Assembly (NCBI GenBank): GCA_003224995.1
Contig: QIAI01000367.1
Span: 1-6,857, forward strand
From: Acidobacteriota bacterium
GTDB taxonomy: Bacteria > Acidobacteriota > Terriglobia > Terriglobales > Acidobacteriaceae
DNA length: 6,857 bases
Direction of reading: 5' to 3'
Part shown: piece after piece, positions 6,367-6,857 of the stretch
Position numbering within the stretch: position 1 is the stretch's first letter
Layout of the letters: each line of letters begins with the position of its first letter
Program-made: the position numbers and the translations under genes
The notes under the pieces: model-generated
Databases searched by the model: none
Told to the model about the DNA's origin: nothing
The model's input: only the letters and a program-made list of their open reading frames with translations

Positions 6367-6857
6367 GTGGGTATTTGTGTTTCGCGGATGACCCTCGTTT
6401 TTTTTCTTATCTTGGTCAGTTGTCTTTCGGGATGGACCCAAGCCAAGCCTGATCCAAGTCGTTTTGACGGGCCAGCGGAGTTGCCGCGGGTTTATGTGAA
6501 GACCGCCTTGTCGGATACGCCTGCACCGGGCAAGTCCATTCTGGTGAAAACTGCGCCCGAGTTGAAGCAGGCACTGGACAAAGCAGCTTGCGGCGATACC
6601 ATCCGCCTGCAGGCGGGCACGGAATTCGCCGGTCTGTTTAAATTTCCCGCCAAGCCCTGCGACGACGGACATTGGATCATCCTGCGCACCAGCGCCGATG
6701 ACGCAGATCTGCCGCCGGAAGGCACGCGTATCAGTCCCTGCTATGCGGGAATCGCATCGCTTCCCGGCCGACCCGAGTATCGCTGCGCCTCGTCCCGCAA
6801 CGTCATGGCGAGAATTGTCTACGACAAAAAAGGCGTGGGCCCTCTGTCGTTTCTGGA
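6367..6857 (+). CDS. Exported beta-helix / pectate-lyase-like protein (N-terminal part, runs off window end)
   Basis: The frame stays open to the last base, giving 163 visible residues with the C-terminus missing. Residues 1-26 look like an export signal: Arg7, then hydrophobic TLVFFLILVSCLSG. LVSC (16-19) fits a lipobox with Cys19 as the lipidated residue; alternatively TQA (24-26) fits signal peptidase I. The mature part has FDGPAELPRVYV (33-44), then LKQALDKAACGDTIRLQAG (66-84), the pattern that opens right-handed beta-helix domains of the pectate-lyase type, and WIILRTS (103-109). Four Cys at 75, 98, 125 and 140 could form disulfides outside the cytoplasm. I recall similar proteins in Acidobacteriota polysaccharide clusters. 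It may bind, cleave or epimerise the glycan, but catalytic repeats would lie past the window, so function is open. It starts 33 bases after the glycosyltransferase stop, as in an operon. Confidence 0.72.
   Translation, partial: MGICVSRMTLVFFLILVSCLSGWTQAKPDPSRFDGPAELPRVYVKTALSDTPAPGKSILVKTAPELKQALDKAACGDTIRLQAGTEFAGLFKFPAKPCDDGHWIILRTSADDADLPPEGTRISPCYAGIASLPGRPEYRCASSRNVMARIVYDKKGVGPLSFL

Overview
The window is a stretch of a bacterial polysaccharide (exopolysaccharide, capsule or O-antigen type) biosynthesis cluster. All recognisable genes lie on the + strand and are separated by only about 30-70 bases, with no terminator-like hairpin or obvious promoter between them, so they probably form one operon. 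The DNA is moderately GC-rich. The protein style suggests an Acidobacteriota member, probably Terriglobia-like: the ligase N-terminus with its FFRPEDFIPG segment, the GT4 protein with QIGNYPPPMCGWAIQ, and the Cys-rich beta-helix-type secreted protein. That assignment rests on family memory, not on a marker gene, and is moderately confident.

Layout: (1) 2-652, the C-terminal part of a membrane-anchored GT2 glycosyltransferase cut by the window edge. (2) 708-2072, a polytopic O-antigen ligase/polymerase-like protein. (3) 2139-4091, a full-length AsnB-type glutamine-dependent amidotransferase with a GTG start and a strong ribosome binding site. (4) 4144 to about 5181, a PAPS-dependent sulfotransferase gene that is broken in this sequence. 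(5) about 5182-6333, a GT4-type glycosyltransferase whose reading frame is continuous with the sulfotransferase tail. (6) 6367 to beyond the window end, the start of an exported protein resembling acidobacterial right-handed beta-helix (pectate-lyase-like) proteins.

As a pathway, the two glycosyltransferases would build the repeat unit on a lipid carrier and the ligase-fold protein would polymerise or transfer the glycan. The amidotransferase and sulfotransferase would decorate sugars with amide or sulfate groups, and the secreted protein could bind or process the glycan outside the inner membrane. These joint roles are inferred from context.

The most notable feature is the sulfotransferase gene. 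It carries two independent frame-breaking lesions. One is an apparent out-of-frame loss of roughly 40 bases near 4309-4314. The other is a 49-base tandem duplication (4802-4850 and 4851-4899, 48 of 49 bases identical) that shifts the frame by +1. If both are repaired in thought, the frame runs from 4144 to 6333 as one sulfotransferase-GT4 fusion. Real gene decay, slippage-based switching and an assembly error are all possible; the single-base difference between the repeat copies makes an assembly join worth testing first. I found no RNA genes, CRISPR arrays, insertion sequences or wholly new systems.
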